DNA of 43,622 nucleotides from a virus: IMG/VR virus record IMGVR_UViG_3300025000_000188, positions 1 to 43,622 of that record; one strand, 5' to 3'. Positions 9,225 to 17,215 of the stretch are shown here, in pieces. How positions within the stretch are numbered: position 1 is the stretch's first letter; each line of letters begins with the position of its first letter. The notes below the pieces were generated by a model. The model saw nothing but the letters and a program-made list of their open reading frames with translations. It had not been told where the DNA came from and searched no databases. The position numbers and the translations under genes are program-made.

Positions 9225-10274
9225 ATGGCAAACACAGTAAATATTTATAGCACTAGAACTATGATGACAGCAATAGAAAAAATGATGCCAGTAAGATCTT
9301 TTTTTCTAAATACGTTTTTTTCAGAGATTGACACAAAACTTACCGAAGATGTTGATGTTGATTTTAAAAAAGGCAAAAGAGTAATGGCACCTTTTGTGGC
9401 TCCAAGAGTAGGTGGAGTTGTTATGGATAGACAGGGATATACTACTAGAAGCTATAAAGTACCTAAGATAGCACCTGAAAGAGTTATAAGTATTGATGAT
9501 ATAAACAAGCGTAGCATGGGTGAAAATGTTTATAGTATTAATACTCCTGAAGAAAGAGCAGCTATACTGCTTGGAAAAGATTTATCAGAACTTGATGAGT
9601 CAATTTCGAGAAGAGAGGAATGGATGTGCAGAGAACTTTTGATTAACGGCAAGATAACAATGAAAGGAATTATTGACGATAAAACAAATAAAACTATTGA
9701 ACAAGAAGTTGATTATGGCTTTACAAATAAGGAAACTTTGTCAGGAGCAGCGAAATGGGACACTACTACTGCTGACATATACGGAGATATAAAAAGGTGG
9801 AGACTTGACATAATAAAATCGTCAGGCAAAGCACCAAACGTTTTAATACTTGCATCTAATGTTGTTGATTTAATTAGAAACAATGCTGCAATTCAAAAAG
9901 TTTTTGATGTTAAGAATTTTAACTTTGGTGCATTTGATCCTAAAATTAAAGGTGATGCCGTTACATTTGTGATGTATTTAGCGGAATTTGGATTAGAAGT
10001 TTATAGTTATGATGAGTGGTTTATCGATGATGCTGGAACGGAACAACCATTTATGCCTGATTCTACTGTTATAATGGCGAGAGTAGGAATGGGTAAAAGA
10101 CTTTACGGAGCAATATCTCATGTTGAAGATACTGGTTTTGTTACTTATGAAGGTACCAGAATACCAAAAAGAATTATTGACAGCAAAAATGATACTACAT
10201 TATTAAGATTAAGCTCTAGACCATTGCCGGTGCCTGAAGATGTAGATGATTGGTTTGTTGGAATTGTAAAATAA
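9225..10274 (+). CDS. Major capsid protein, lambda gpE family
   Basis: 349 aa. It carries gpE-type features: N-terminal 'FFLNTFFSE' loop, DVDVDFKKGKRVMAPFVAP, the E-loop YTTRSYKVPKIAPERVIS, and EEWMCRELLINGKI. The C-terminal half includes the receptor-like LILASNVVDLIR and ends KRIIDSKNDTTLLRLSSRP. Position between decoration and connector genes and the strong AAAGGAGG ribosome site fit the most abundant virion protein. Confidence 0.93.
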   Translation: MANTVNIYSTRTMMTAIEKMMPVRSFFLNTFFSEIDTKLTEDVDVDFKKGKRVMAPFVAPRVGGVVMDRQGYTTRSYKVPKIAPERVISIDDINKRSMGENVYSINTPEERAAILLGKDLSELDESISRREEWMCRELLINGKITMKGIIDDKTNKTIEQEVDYGFTNKETLSGAAKWDTTTADIYGDIKRWRLDIIKSSGKAPNVLILASNVVDLIRNNAAIQKVFDVKNFNFGAFDPKIKGDAVTFVMYLAEFGLEVYSYDEWFIDDAGTEQPFMPDSTVIMARVGMGKRLYGAISHVEDTGFVTYEGTRIPKRIIDSKNDTTLLRLSSRPLPVPEDVDDWFVGIVK

Positions 10275-10294
10275 TTAAACAGGAGGTGTCTAAA

Positions 10295-10624
10295 GTGATA
10301 AGAGTTGTAAAGTTTAAAGTTAGAACAATAAATAAAACATATGTGCAAGGCGATGTTATTACAGAACTTTCAGAAGAAGATGAAAAAAAGTTAGTTGATA
10401 GCGGATTTGCTGAGTATTTAGAAGTTATTAAAGAACTTACAGAACCTGAGGGAAATGAAGAAACTAAAACAGAAGAGGGATCTAAGGATAAAGTAGAGAC
10501 TACAGAACCTGAAGAACCTACAGAACCTACAGAACCTGAGGGAAATGAAGAAACTTTAGATTCGATAAAAATTGATTTTGATCCAAATGAATATGTAAAA
10601 GAAACAAAGAAGAGCAGGAAGTGA
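10295..10624 (+). CDS. Small post-capsid protein with acidic TEPEG repeats
   Basis: 109 aa from a GTG with AGGAGGTG at 10281-10288. The N-terminal 50 residues form a compact domain (VVKFKVRTINKTYVQGDVIT) ending at a lysine-rich helix. The middle is a low-complexity Glu/Pro/Thr stretch with two copies of TEPEGNEET. The C-terminus has EYVKETKKSRK. Small proteins of this N-terminal pattern often follow the coat gene in siphovirus- and myovirus-like clusters; the role is unknown, perhaps a head accessory. A GTG start is chosen over an upstream ATG at 10250 that lies inside the coat gene. Confidence 0.7.
   Translation: MIRVVKFKVRTINKTYVQGDVITELSEEDEKKLVDSGFAEYLEVIKELTEPEGNEETKTEEGSKDKVETTEPEEPTEPTEPEGNEETLDSIKIDFDPNEYVKETKKSRK
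10438..10555 (+). repeat. Two 28-bp perfect direct repeats inside the post-capsid gene
   Basis: Positions 10438-10465 and 10528-10555 are identical over 28 bases and encode the repeated TEPEGNEET. The copies are 90 bases apart, in frame, with shorter GAACCTACA units between them. Slippage could change the repeat number without a frameshift. Confidence 0.85.
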
Positions 10625-10630
10625 TGATGT

Positions 10631-10951
10631 ATGCCCAAGTTTAGAGATTTTCTTAAAACAGATTTAAATACTTTTATAAATTCAGATGAATTTGCCACTA
10701 ATCACAATGTAAATGGTAATGAAATTAACATTGTAATAGATACTGAATTTTTAAAAGAACGCTCAAGAAAAATGAGTGATCCGGATGGAACGTATAAAGA
10801 AGAGATTCTATTTCATGTAAAAAAAGATGATTTTGAAGGCGAACCTGCAATACGGAGCATTTTAAAATTAGATAATACTATATATCGAATTTCTGACGTG
10901 CAGGAAGACGAGTATATGTATACTATTACATTGGTGGGGAATGGATCATGA
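10631..10951 (+). CDS. Head-tail joining protein, gpFII-like
   Basis: 106 aa with an N-terminal helix (FRDFLKTDLNTFINSDEF), a central strand NEINIVIDTEFL and a beta-rich C-terminus ending YTITLVGNGS. Small proteins with 'fin.deFa..h.vng..i..ii' followed by beta-strands sit between coat and gpZ-type genes and join the head to the tail. The next gene overlaps by 4 bases. Family call from pattern and order. Confidence 0.65.
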   Translation: MPKFRDFLKTDLNTFINSDEFATNHNVNGNEINIVIDTEFLKERSRKMSDPDGTYKEEILFHVKKDDFEGEPAIRSILKLDNTIYRISDVQEDEYMYTITLVGNGS

Positions 10952-11502
10952 TTGAAATTAATACAAAAATGTTAAAAGATCTAGAGCGGAGATTAGGAAC
11001 ATATAGTTCTAAAGCTCCGCTTGTTTTAGCTAGGGCATTAAATAGAGCAGCCCAAAATACTAAAAGCAATATATCGAAAAAAACACGTGAAACATATACG
11101 GCAAAAGCAAAAGATATAAAAGATACAATAAGAATATCTAACGCTAATAGTTATAGATTAGGGGCTGTTGTATATTCTCGTGGAAACCTAATAGCTCTAG
11201 ATAAATTTAAAATTAGTCCTACACAAGCTAATCCAAAGAAGGTACCTAAAAAAATAAAAGTTAGCGTAAAAAAAGGAAATGTTTCAGAATTTATGCATGC
11301 ATTTATTGCAAATATTCAAGGAAACAAACTATTTCAAAGAGTAGGGAAAGCTAGGCTACCTATTAAGAGATTAATGGGACCTGCTGTACCTCAAATGATT
11401 GACAATGCAATGATTAGAAAATTTGTTGAAAAAGAAGCAAAAACTACATTCGACAAAAGATTAGAACATGAAATAAAAAGAGTATTGGAGGGTAATAAAT
11501 GA
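10948..11502 (+). CDS. Minor tail protein Z-like
   Basis: 184 aa, basic. The N-terminus (LERRLGTYSSKAPLVLARAL followed by NRAAQNTKSN) and TYTAKAKDIKDTIRIS match the lambda gpZ-type family, which acts at tail completion and head joining. It overlaps both neighbours by 4 bases, so it is translationally coupled. Confidence 0.78.
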   Translation: MIEINTKMLKDLERRLGTYSSKAPLVLARALNRAAQNTKSNISKKTRETYTAKAKDIKDTIRISNANSYRLGAVVYSRGNLIALDKFKISPTQANPKKVPKKIKVSVKKGNVSEFMHAFIANIQGNKLFQRVGKARLPIKRLMGPAVPQMIDNAMIRKFVEKEAKTTFDKRLEHEIKRVLEGNK

Positions 11503-11963
11503 TACCTTCATTTTTGCAAGATTTTTTAGTTGAAGAACTAAAAACATTATTTAAAGATTTTAAGCTTAAAAATGCATTAGGAGAACTATCATCATTAAAC
11601 ATATATCCTCAATTTTTACCAGTGAAAAAAGGAAAAAAAGATACCGAGCATTTTCCTTACATTGTTGTAATCTTACAAGATGGAGAAGATCCTAACGAAA
11701 CAGATTCTAATACATGCAACATATTATTGATGGCCGGAATATATGATGATGATGAGAATTATCAAGGTTATAAAGATTTGCTAAATGTGCTTCAAAAAGT
11801 TTATGAGCATTTAATGAAACATAGATTATTTGAGGGTAAGTACCAAATTGAATATCCTATTAAATGGAGAATTCACGATGAGGATACATATCCTTATTTT
11901 TTTGGAGCAATTGAGACAAATTGGATAGTAGGAAAGATAGAAAGTATTGATACATTAATATAG
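11499..11963 (+). CDS. Tail completion/terminator protein
   Basis: 154 aa with the pattern NIYPQFLPVKKGKKDTEHFPYIVV, a strand with acidic loops and an ETNWIVG C-terminus. It lies between the gpZ-like gene and the tail sheath, where phages of this type code a tail terminator. No catalytic features. The family cannot be named with certainty. Confidence 0.6.
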   Translation: MIPSFLQDFLVEELKTLFKDFKLKNALGELSSLNIYPQFLPVKKGKKDTEHFPYIVVILQDGEDPNETDSNTCNILLMAGIYDDDENYQGYKDLLNVLQKVYEHLMKHRLFEGKYQIEYPIKWRIHDEDTYPYFFGAIETNWIVGKIESIDTLI

Positions 11964-11982
11964 TAGAAAGAGGTGTAAATAA

Positions 11983-13476
11983 ATGAGTTATACGCATGGA
12001 ATTTATGTTCAAGAAAACCCAACACAATTTAAAGCACCAGTAGAAGTTAATAGTGCAATACAATTCATTGTAGGTACAGCACCAATTAATTTATTGGCTA
12101 ATCCTGCAGGTGCAGTAAATAAGCCTATACAAATTAATAACTTTGCTGAGGCTAAAAGTAAAATTGGATATTCTAATGATTTTGAGAAATTTAGTATATG
12201 CCAAGCATTAGATGCAAGTCTTAGAGTTTATAACGTAAAGCCTTTAGTAGTTTTAAATGTCTTAGATCCTGCTGTGCATAAAACGGCAGTTGTTAGTCAA
12301 TTGGAAAGCGTATCGAACTCACAGGCAGTAATTGATGAAGAAGGAATAATGCTTGACGATGATTTTGTAGTTAAAAATTCTGAAGGAACAGTAACTTATG
12401 ACTTAGATGATGACTACACGGTAGAGTTTAATGATGCTGGATATGTAGTTGTTAAAATAGTTTCAGGAGGGGCTATTGATCCAGTTCCTGCACAGCTTAG
12501 CTTTAGCTTTACAAAATTAGACCCAAGCGCAGTAACGGAAGATGAAATAATTGGTGCTTATACTGAAGCAACAGGAGTATACACTGGACTTGAAAACATA
12601 GAACAGGTGTATCCTAGACTAGGACTTAACCCTGGACTAATAGTAATACCAGGATGGAGTCATAAACCTAATGTTGGTGCTGCTATGACGGCTAAAACAG
12701 AATCGGTTAACGGTTCATTTAAGTGCATGGCGATAAAAGATGTCGATACATCGTCAGCTGATGGTGCGACTGTATATTCTGACGCTGCAACATGGAAAAA
12801 CACTAATAATTATACAAATAAACACGACATAGTTTGTTGGCCTATGGTTAAGATAGGTACTAAAAAATATTACTTCAGTGCTGTACTTGCCGCACTAATA
12901 GCTGATGTAGATTATTTAAATGATGGAGTTCCTTATATTTCACCATCTAATAAGAACTTTAAAATCTCGGCAGTTATTTTAGATGATAATTCAGAGGTTT
13001 ATTTGGACCAAACAAAAGCGAATACCTTAAATTCAAACGGTATAGTAACTGCATTAAATCTAAATGGTTGGAAATCATGGGGTAATAACACAGGTGCTTA
13101 TCCATTAAATAGCTTAACGGTGGATTCTGTGCATGATCCCAAAGATAGATTTATATCCGTGAGAAGAATGTTTGATTGGTGGGGTAATACCTTTATACTT
13201 CGATATTTAGCAAAAGTTGATGATCCTATCAATACAAGGTTAATAGAATCTTTAGTTGATAGTGAGAATATAAGAGCAAATGGTTATATAGCAAAGCAAC
13301 AAATAGCGGATGCTAAAATAGAGTTTATATTAGATGAAAATCCTACTTCAGATTTATTGAATGGAATCATAAGATTTAAGCAATATCTTACGCCTTTTAC
13401 CCCTGCAGAAACAATTATAAATACCTTAGAATTTAATCCAGAAGCATTAATAACAGTTCTAGGAGGTGAAGCTTAA
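11983..13476 (+). CDS. Contractile tail sheath protein
   Basis: 497 aa. It opens with HGIYVQENPTQFKAPVEVNS, then IQFIVGTAPINL, a known sheath N-terminal strand pattern, and ends with RANGYIAKQQIADAKIEF and LTPFTPAETIINTLEFNP, the C-terminal handshake region that interlocks subunits. The sheath contracts to drive the tube through the host envelope, which makes this a myovirus. AAGAGGTG ribosome site. The tube gene follows directly. Confidence 0.93.
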   Translation: MSYTHGIYVQENPTQFKAPVEVNSAIQFIVGTAPINLLANPAGAVNKPIQINNFAEAKSKIGYSNDFEKFSICQALDASLRVYNVKPLVVLNVLDPAVHKTAVVSQLESVSNSQAVIDEEGIMLDDDFVVKNSEGTVTYDLDDDYTVEFNDAGYVVVKIVSGGAIDPVPAQLSFSFTKLDPSAVTEDEIIGAYTEATGVYTGLENIEQVYPRLGLNPGLIVIPGWSHKPNVGAAMTAKTESVNGSFKCMAIKDVDTSSADGATVYSDAATWKNTNNYTNKHDIVCWPMVKIGTKKYYFSAVLAALIADVDYLNDGVPYISPSNKNFKISAVILDDNSEVYLDQTKANTLNSNGIVTALNLNGWKSWGNNTGAYPLNSLTVDSVHDPKDRFISVRRMFDWWGNTFILRYLAKVDDPINTRLIESLVDSENIRANGYIAKQQIADAKIEFILDENPTSDLLNGIIRFKQYLTPFTPAETIINTLEFNPEALITVLGGEA

Positions 13477-13477
13477 T

Positions 13478-13999
13478 ATGAATGTTAATTCAATACCTGA
13501 AAAAATTTCGAATTATAATGTTTACAATGATACTGATAAATTAGTAGGAGTATCTGCAGAGGTTACTATGCCTAAACTTGAGGCAATGAGTGAAACCATA
13601 AGCGGAGCAGGGATTGCTGGAGAATTTGACTCACCAACTCCAGGGCATTTCGGAAGTATTCAAGTTGAAATTCCGTTTAGAGTTTTAATGGACCAGTCTT
13701 TTAAATTGATGGTTCCAGGTGCCAAAAATATAGTATTAAGAGCATCTCAACAATCTTATGATGTTGCAGGTGGTCAAATCAATCATAGACCATTAAAGAT
13801 TACGTTTAGGGGGTTGCCTAAAGGCGTTGATTTAGGAACTATGGGGGTAGGTAAGCAAACAGATACAAAAAACACTCTTGAAGTTTTGTACATCAAAATT
13901 GAAGAGAACGGTAAAACGTTATTGGAGTTAGATAAATTAAACTTTATTTATAAAATAAATGGAGTAGATGTGCTCGGAGATATAGCAAAACAAATATAA
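13478..13999 (+). CDS. Tail tube protein, P2 gpFII-like
   Basis: 173 aa from ATG 13478, chosen over an in-frame GTG at 13466 that lies within the Shine-Dalgarno AGGAGGTGA. Segments such as VEVTMPKLEAMSETISGAG, AGEFDSPTPGHFGSI and LEVLYIKIEENGKTLLELD match the P2 FII family of inner tube proteins. It polymerises inside the sheath. Overlap with the sheath stop region indicates coupled translation. Confidence 0.9.
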   Translation: MNVNSIPEKISNYNVYNDTDKLVGVSAEVTMPKLEAMSETISGAGIAGEFDSPTPGHFGSIQVEIPFRVLMDQSFKLMVPGAKNIVLRASQQSYDVAGGQINHRPLKITFRGLPKGVDLGTMGVGKQTDTKNTLEVLYIKIEENGKTLLELDKLNFIYKINGVDVLGDIAKQI

Positions 14000-14012
14000 G
14001 GAGCAAATAAAA

Positions 14013-14360
14013 ATGGATGATAAAACAATAGAGATGAATAAAGATGGAGAAATAATAGAAATAAATAAAGAAAAAGGCAAGGGTATAGTAGAGTTTAAAA
14101 AACCTTACTTTTTTGAAGGAAAGCAATATACCGAAATTGATTTAAATGGAATTGAAGATTTGACAGTTAAAGATTTAACAAACGCAGATAAACAATTTGC
14201 AACAAGTGGAAACATTGCAGCTATGAACGAGATGAACTTATTGTATGCTTGTATAGTTGCATCTAAAGTAACTGGAAAACCAATTGAGTTTTTCGAAAAT
14301 TTACCCGGAAACGAAGGTTTAAAAATCAAAGGTGAAGTTATGCGTTTTTTTTACGCCTAG
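14013..14360 (+). CDS. Tail assembly chaperone, unshifted product
   Basis: 115 aa. Charged N-terminus, then a helix-rich P2 gpE-like core (GIEDLTVKDLTNADKQFAT, AAMNEMNLLYACIVASKVTG). It ends just after a run of eight T at 14345-14352. Tail assembly chaperones coat the tape measure during tail building and do not enter the virion. It lies between tube and tape measure as in P2. Confidence 0.85.
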   Translation: MDDKTIEMNKDGEIIEINKEKGKGIVEFKKPYFFEGKQYTEIDLNGIEDLTVKDLTNADKQFATSGNIAAMNEMNLLYACIVASKVTGKPIEFFENLPGNEGLKIKGEVMRFFYA

Positions 14361-14515
14361 GCTTAAAACAAAATGATGGACAGCAGCTCAAAAAGCTTGC
14401 TGTCCATTTATCTTTAAATACGTTTACAAGCCTAGAGTTTTATTTAAAATTAAGTATTGTTGATCTTTTGGAGATTGCCGAAGAGGTAAATGAGGTGAAT
14501 AAAAATGGCAAATAG
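14013..14515 (+). CDS. Tail assembly chaperone, -1 frameshift product
   Basis: A slippery T_TTT_TTT heptamer at 14345-14351 in the zero frame, one codon before TAC and the stop TAG at 14358-14360, allows a -1 slip. The new frame adds 54 residues (LRLGLKQNDGQQ at the start, DLLEIAEEVNEVNKN at the end) and stops at 14513-14515, 11 bases into the tape-measure gene. The total is 167 aa. The extension has the leucine-rich helical composition of the P2 E+E' product, and the region would otherwise be non-coding between chaperone and tape measure. The slip itself is inferred. Confidence 0.78.
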
Positions 14516-16556
14516 AGTTCAATATGAAACACAGTTTTTGCTAGGAGCTAAAGTTCAAGCAAGTCTTGGGAAAGCTTTTGGTGGTGTGCAGAAAAATATG
14601 CAGGCTATGCAAAAACAGGCTAGTATTACCGAACGTGCATACAACGGAATAGGAAGTGCGTTAAAGGGATTGACTGGAGCAGCAGCAGCTTATGTTGGAC
14701 TTAATGCTGCTAAAGATCTAGCTGCAAAAACCATTGATACAATAGATAATTATGCATCTATAAACGCAAGAATCAATATCATGAATACCGGACTAGAGAC
14801 TACATCTCAGCTTCAAGACATGATATTCAAATCTGCTCAAAATAGCAGAGGTTCATATATTGATATGACATCATCTATTGCTAAAATGGGAATTCTTTCA
14901 AAGGAGTCTTTTAGAAACAATACAGAATTAATTGAATTTACTGAATTGCTTCAAAAATCATTTAAAATAGGAGGGGCTTCTGCACAAGAACAAACAGCAG
15001 CGATGTATCAGTTGACACAAGCTATGTCAGCCGGCAAACTCCAAGGTGATGAATTTAGAAGCATAATGGAAAACGCACCACTTTTGGCAGAGGCAATTGC
15101 AAAATATACCGGAAAAAGCAAAGGTTATTTAAAAGAGATGTCAAAAGAAGGCACTATAACTTCTGATGTAATTAAGGCATCTGTTTTTGCAATGGCAAAT
15201 GACATAAATAATAAATTTAACACTATGCCGAGAAATTTCGGTGATATTATGATGAGTATAAAAAATAATACGATAAAAAGTTTCGGAAAATCTATGGATA
15301 CAATTATTAAATACTTAAATAATCCTAAAATCATAAATGCTTTAAACAAACAAGAAGTCATAATTAATTCTTTACAAAAAAACTTATCAAATAATTTTAT
15401 TAAGTTTAAAAATTTAGGATTAATTGCTTTTAATAATATTAATAAAGCTGTTATAAAAAATAAGCCTACGCTTGATGCTTTTAAATTAGTAGTAATCAAT
15501 ATCGGGCAAAGGCTATACGATGCATTCACAATCGCAAAGCCAGTAATATCTTGGATATTTACAAATGGTTTTCCACTATTAATTGATCTTGGCAGTAGGG
15601 TATTAGATGGAGTAACATTTATATACAATATGTTTAATAATTGGACAACAATTGAGCCAATTATAAAAAACATAGGCATTGCATACGCAGGGTGGAAAAT
15701 AATCGAAATAACAGAAAGCGTAATAAAACTAACTGCTGCAATGAAAGTTTTGGTTGGGTGGAAAATGAAAGATATTTTTGTAACTGGTGCTTTGACTGCA
15801 ATGTATGTATGGGAATCATTATCCTTAAAAGCTATTTTGTTCTGGAATTCTGCTGTTATATTAGCTACATCAGCTTGGACTATAGTATGCGGAATAGCAG
15901 CTGGTGCAACATGGGCATTTGGTATAGCAATGGCATTTCTTACGAGCCCTATTGGGTTGATTATACTTGCAATAGGAGCGGTTATAGTAGCAGGTGTTTT
16001 GTTATACAAAAACTGGGATAAAATTAAAAGTGTTGCAGCAGATGTATGGGTATCGATTAAAAATAGTTTTGCAGACTTTATGAATTTTTTTATTCCTGGA
16101 ATTAATAGCCTAATAGAAATAATAAATAAAATACCGGGCGTAAATATTCCGATTATAAAAGATAAATTCACAAAAGAAATAAAACCAAGCCAACAAAAAT
16201 TGCTGGATTATTATAATTCACACAAAGGTATAGGTGGAAGTGGATTCGAGATTCCACAACACAAAACAGGACTAAACTATGTTCCTAATGATGGATATGT
16301 TGCAGAATTACATAAAGGCGAAGCCGTGGTGCCTGCTAAGTACAATCCGTATAATAGTAGAGCAGAAAGTCTTTTAAATAGATATAAAGGCAATAGAAAT
16401 AATCAAACGGTTTCAGTATCATATTCGCCGCAAATTATTATTCAGGGCAATGCAGATGCAAATGTTATTGGAGAAGCAAACAAACAATCATTCAAAGATT
16501 TTGAGAAATGGTATTATGCAGTTGTGGACAAAAAAAGAAGGCTAAATTTTGCATAA
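14505..16556 (+). CDS. Tail tape measure protein
   Basis: 683 aa. The N-terminus (EYNGIGSALKGLTG-type helix and ASAQEQTAAMYQLTQAMSAG near 165-185) matches the tape-measure N-terminal domain. Hydrophobic membrane-like segments lie at about 375-500. The C-terminus holds HTGLNYVPNDGYVAELHKGE, a common end motif. It sets tail length and helps DNA enter the host. At 683 residues the tail should be short for a contractile phage. The stop lies at the hairpin of the minus-strand cassette. Confidence 0.92.
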   Translation: MANRVQYETQFLLGAKVQASLGKAFGGVQKNMQAMQKQASITERAYNGIGSALKGLTGAAAAYVGLNAAKDLAAKTIDTIDNYASINARINIMNTGLETTSQLQDMIFKSAQNSRGSYIDMTSSIAKMGILSKESFRNNTELIEFTELLQKSFKIGGASAQEQTAAMYQLTQAMSAGKLQGDEFRSIMENAPLLAEAIAKYTGKSKGYLKEMSKEGTITSDVIKASVFAMANDINNKFNTMPRNFGDIMMSIKNNTIKSFGKSMDTIIKYLNNPKIINALNKQEVIINSLQKNLSNNFIKFKNLGLIAFNNINKAVIKNKPTLDAFKLVVINIGQRLYDAFTIAKPVISWIFTNGFPLLIDLGSRVLDGVTFIYNMFNNWTTIEPIIKNIGIAYAGWKIIEITESVIKLTAAMKVLVGWKMKDIFVTGALTAMYVWESLSLKAILFWNSAVILATSAWTIVCGIAAGATWAFGIAMAFLTSPIGLIILAIGAVIVAGVLLYKNWDKIKSVAADVWVSIKNSFADFMNFFIPGINSLIEIINKIPGVNIPIIKDKFTKEIKPSQQKLLDYYNSHKGIGGSGFEIPQHKTGLNYVPNDGYVAELHKGEAVVPAKYNPYNSRAESLLNRYKGNRNNQTVSVSYSPQIIIQGNADANVIGEANKQSFKDFEKWYYAVVDKKRRLNFA

Positions 16557-16590
16557 AAAAGAGGCATGTTAATAAAAATAGCATGCCTCT
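16554..16590 (-). terminator. Terminator of the minus-strand cassette
   Basis: Nine-base arms AGAGGCATG (16560-16568) and CATGCCTCT (16582-16590). Read on the minus strand, the stem is followed by six T, so it ends leftward transcription. Its base overlaps the tape-measure stop codon. Confidence 0.8.
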
Positions 16591-16596
16591 AAAAGA

Positions 16597-16797
16597 TTAC
16601 TTTAAGCGATTTAGGATATCTTCTTTAAAAAATAATTGCGTATGCTTATGTTTTTTAATAGGAATTAACTTGTTTCTTCTTATTAAATCATCTATGTTTT
16701 GTCTAGAACAATTTAATATTTCCATAACCTCGGAAGTTGTTAAGACTTCCGAAGCTATGAATGCTGCTAAATCATTTTTGCTATTAAATTTGTACAC
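16597..16797 (-). CDS. Small helix-turn-helix DNA-binding protein
   Basis: 66 aa from a GTG with AAAGGAGG upstream on the minus strand. Residues 16-45 (SEVLTTSEVMEILNCSRQNI) followed by DDLIRRNKLIPIKK form a MerR/excisionase-like helix-turn-helix with a recognition helix and a wing. It is the last gene of a three-gene minus-strand cassette lying inside the tail operon. It may regulate the cassette's own promoter or a host gene. Function unknown; the DNA-binding call is good. Confidence 0.8.
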   Translation of the reverse strand: MYKFNSKNDLAAFIASEVLTTSEVMEILNCSRQNIDDLIRRNKLIPIKKHKHTQLFFKEDILNRLK

Positions 16798-16799
16798 GG

Positions 16800-16955
16800 T
16801 TAAGACCTCCTTTGCTTATAAAAGTTTAATACTAAAGCTATAACAAGCAATACAAATTTAATAAAATCTAATGCTGATGGATTTTTGAAATCTCCATCTA
16901 ATATTTGCACTATTACAAGTGCAAAAAGTAAAACAGTAATATATTTTGATTTCAT
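16800..16955 (-). CDS. Small two-span membrane protein
   Basis: 51 aa. Two hydrophobic segments (YITVLLFALVIVQIL and FIKFVLLVIALVLNF) flank a short Asp/Asn loop; the C-terminus is basic (YKQRRS). Its stop lies next to the ribosome site of the helix-turn-helix gene. No strong Shine-Dalgarno precedes it, so translation may depend on the upstream peptide. A role in superinfection exclusion or toxicity is possible but unproven. Confidence 0.6.
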   Translation of the reverse strand: MKSKYITVLLFALVIVQILDGDFKNPSALDFIKFVLLVIALVLNFYKQRRS

Positions 16956-16979
16956 AAAATTAAGTGACTGTGTTATAAT
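16951..16979 (+). promoter_or_regulatory. Candidate plus-strand promoter antisense to the 28-aa peptide
   Basis: Extended -10 TGTTATAAT (16971-16979) with a weak -35-like TTCATA 17 bases upstream at 16951-16956. A transcript from here would run antisense through the hairpin, the peptide gene and its ribosome site. No clear terminator is visible, so the RNA's length is unknown. Confidence 0.45.
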
Positions 16980-16984
16980 ATATT

Positions 16985-17009
16985 CAGGAGGGGATTTCTC
17001 CCCATCCTG
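16985..17009 (-). ncRNA. Stable RNA hairpin after the 28-aa peptide
   Basis: The 25-base region forms arms CAGGA-TGGGGA and TCCCC-TCCTG with one bulge and a GAAA tetraloop on the minus strand. No T-run follows. It lies 12 bases beyond the peptide stop and could protect the mRNA or act as a target of the antisense RNA. Only the structure is seen; a distinct RNA is inferred. Confidence 0.5.
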
Positions 17010-17020
17010 CGGACTTCTTG

Positions 17021-17107
17021 TTATTTGTTCTTTAAACTCTTAATTAGAGTTGCGGTGGTCAAACCTAGAACAATTATTTCAAGTAAGTCCTTTATTATTT
17101 CAATCAC
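17021..17107 (-). CDS. 28-aa hydrophobic peptide, candidate type I toxin
   Basis: GTG start with a strong GAGGAGGTG on the minus strand, 28 codons plus stop. The peptide has an acidic N-terminus (MIEIIKDLL), one membrane-spanning stretch (EIIVLGLTTATLI) and a basic end (KSLKNK). That build and size resemble type I toxins or holin-like toxins of Gram-positive prophages. A strong minus-strand promoter and a possible antisense promoter frame it. The toxin role is inference; a leader peptide is possible. Confidence 0.55.
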   Translation of the reverse strand: MIEIIKDLLEIIVLGLTTATLIKSLKNK

Positions 17108-17133
17108 TCTTTTCACCTCCTCTCTATGTTTAT

Positions 17134-17162
17134 ATTATATTATAGCACTTGTTAATTGTCAA
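17134..17162 (-). promoter_or_regulatory. Consensus promoter of the minus-strand cassette
   Basis: On the minus strand a perfect TTGACA (17157-17162) is followed by 17 bases and a perfect TATAAT (17134-17139). It drives the peptide, membrane and helix-turn-helix genes. It lies just upstream of the LysM gene, facing away from it. Confidence 0.85.
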
Positions 17163-17215
17163 GTATATTTTATAAAATATTTGTAAAAAATATTAAAAAA
17201 TGGATGGTGCTAAAC

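Noticed and set aside
10145-10348. Minus-strand frame at the end of the capsid gene
   Set aside because: Antisense to two coding genes without promoter or ribosome site.
10216-10698. Minus-strand Ser-rich frame across the post-capsid gene
   Set aside because: It mirrors the Glu/Pro/Thr repeats of the plus strand. The plus gene has a clear AGGAGGTG and fits the operon.
15692-16021. Second plus-strand frame inside the tape measure, Cys/Tyr-rich
   Set aside because: Out-of-frame shadow with no ribosome site and no domain.
15125-16171. Long minus-strand open frame of 348 codons in the tape-measure gene
   Set aside because: It lies fully antisense to a well-supported gene, has hydrophobic low-information composition, and lacks a ribosome site. 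It results from codon bias of the plus strand.
16508-16843. Plus-strand frame over the helix-turn-helix gene
   Set aside because: It crosses the terminator hairpin and is antisense to the minus-strand cassette, which has promoter and ribosome sites.
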